From Brachionus koreanus (lineage: Eukaryota > Rotifera > Eurotatoria > Ploima > Brachionidae), in the NCBI GenBank assembly GCA_016987375.1, contig PJRA01000498.1, forward strand, positions 190,157-217,972: a stretch of DNA of 27,816 nucleotides. Reading direction: 5' to 3'. Under the pieces are notes generated by a model. That model saw only the letters and a list, made by a program, of their open reading frames with translations. It was not told the DNA's origin and did not search any database. Below, one piece after another: positions 27,691 to 27,816 of this stretch (within the stretch, counting starts at the first letter, position 1; every line of letters starts with the position of its first letter). The translations under genes were made by a program, and so were the position numbers.

Positions 27691-27816
27691 TTTTTCAAAA
27701 TATTTATTTAATAGACATGAAGTATGAGATATCAGCTGCTGTAACATCTAATCATGTTTTTTTTTTCCAAAAATGACTCAAGAAATTTAAGATATAATTT
27801 AAGGAATAGCGAAAAC

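Noticed and set aside
27514..27747. 77-codon minus-strand frame
   Set aside because: The LINE signature (RYFINRV, FKNRLDKL) lies in a different frame of the same bases, so this frame is a shadow of a dead LINE.

Overview
This window looks like a strongly A+T-rich animal nuclear scaffold (about three quarters A+T by eye, with one assembly gap of Ns). It has intron-bearing genes, mostly short introns (55-141 bp), AATAAA poly(A) signals and many decayed transposons. An animal is indicated by a single-domain angiotensin-converting enzyme (ACE) with a signal peptide and a rhodopsin-class neuropeptide receptor. The composition and short introns fit a monogonont rotifer such as Brachionus, but that is inference; other A+T-rich lophotrochozoans are possible.

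Three host genes can be supported. (1) 6967-8757 (+) encodes a divergent class A neuropeptide GPCR, most like CCK/gastrin (sulfakinin) receptors, with unusually long first and second intracellular loops. (2) 11539-21137 (-) is a seven-exon ACE gene that joins without gaps into a 682-residue peptidase; all catalytic and zinc-binding residues checked are present at one constant offset from human testis ACE. (3) 26512-27224 (-) is a two-exon gene for a small single-pass membrane protein of unknown function with tyrosine-based tail motifs.

Nearly everything else is a transposon graveyard. Left of the GPCR are Jockey-type LINE ends, two tandem hAT-like MITEs sharing one target-site sequence, a mariner fossil, a piggyBac-like MITE and an internally deleted pogo/Tigger element. 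Between the GPCR and ACE is a LINE endonuclease fossil interrupted by a TA-flanked MITE. The 7.1-kb ACE intron 4 holds more piggyBac-like MITEs (one nested in a LINE reverse transcriptase), two oppositely oriented RT fossils that abut, a further Jockey RT fragment, a solo LTR with a 5-bp target duplication, a 332-bp foldback element and the gap. About 190 bp upstream of the ACE start codon is a miniature LTR retrotransposon (TRIM-like, 456 bp) with near-identical 94-bp LTRs and a polypurine tract. Farther right are another hAT-like MITE, a perfect 61-bp direct repeat, a hairpin element with perfect 74-nt arms, and two more LINE 3' fragments.

No rRNA, CRISPR array or convincing tRNA was seen. 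I do not see an undescribed multi-gene system. The best leads are the receptor's loop expansions, the ACE intron 4 splice-site context and C-terminal tail, splice acceptors just 5' of two start codons, and several structurally intact non-autonomous elements.
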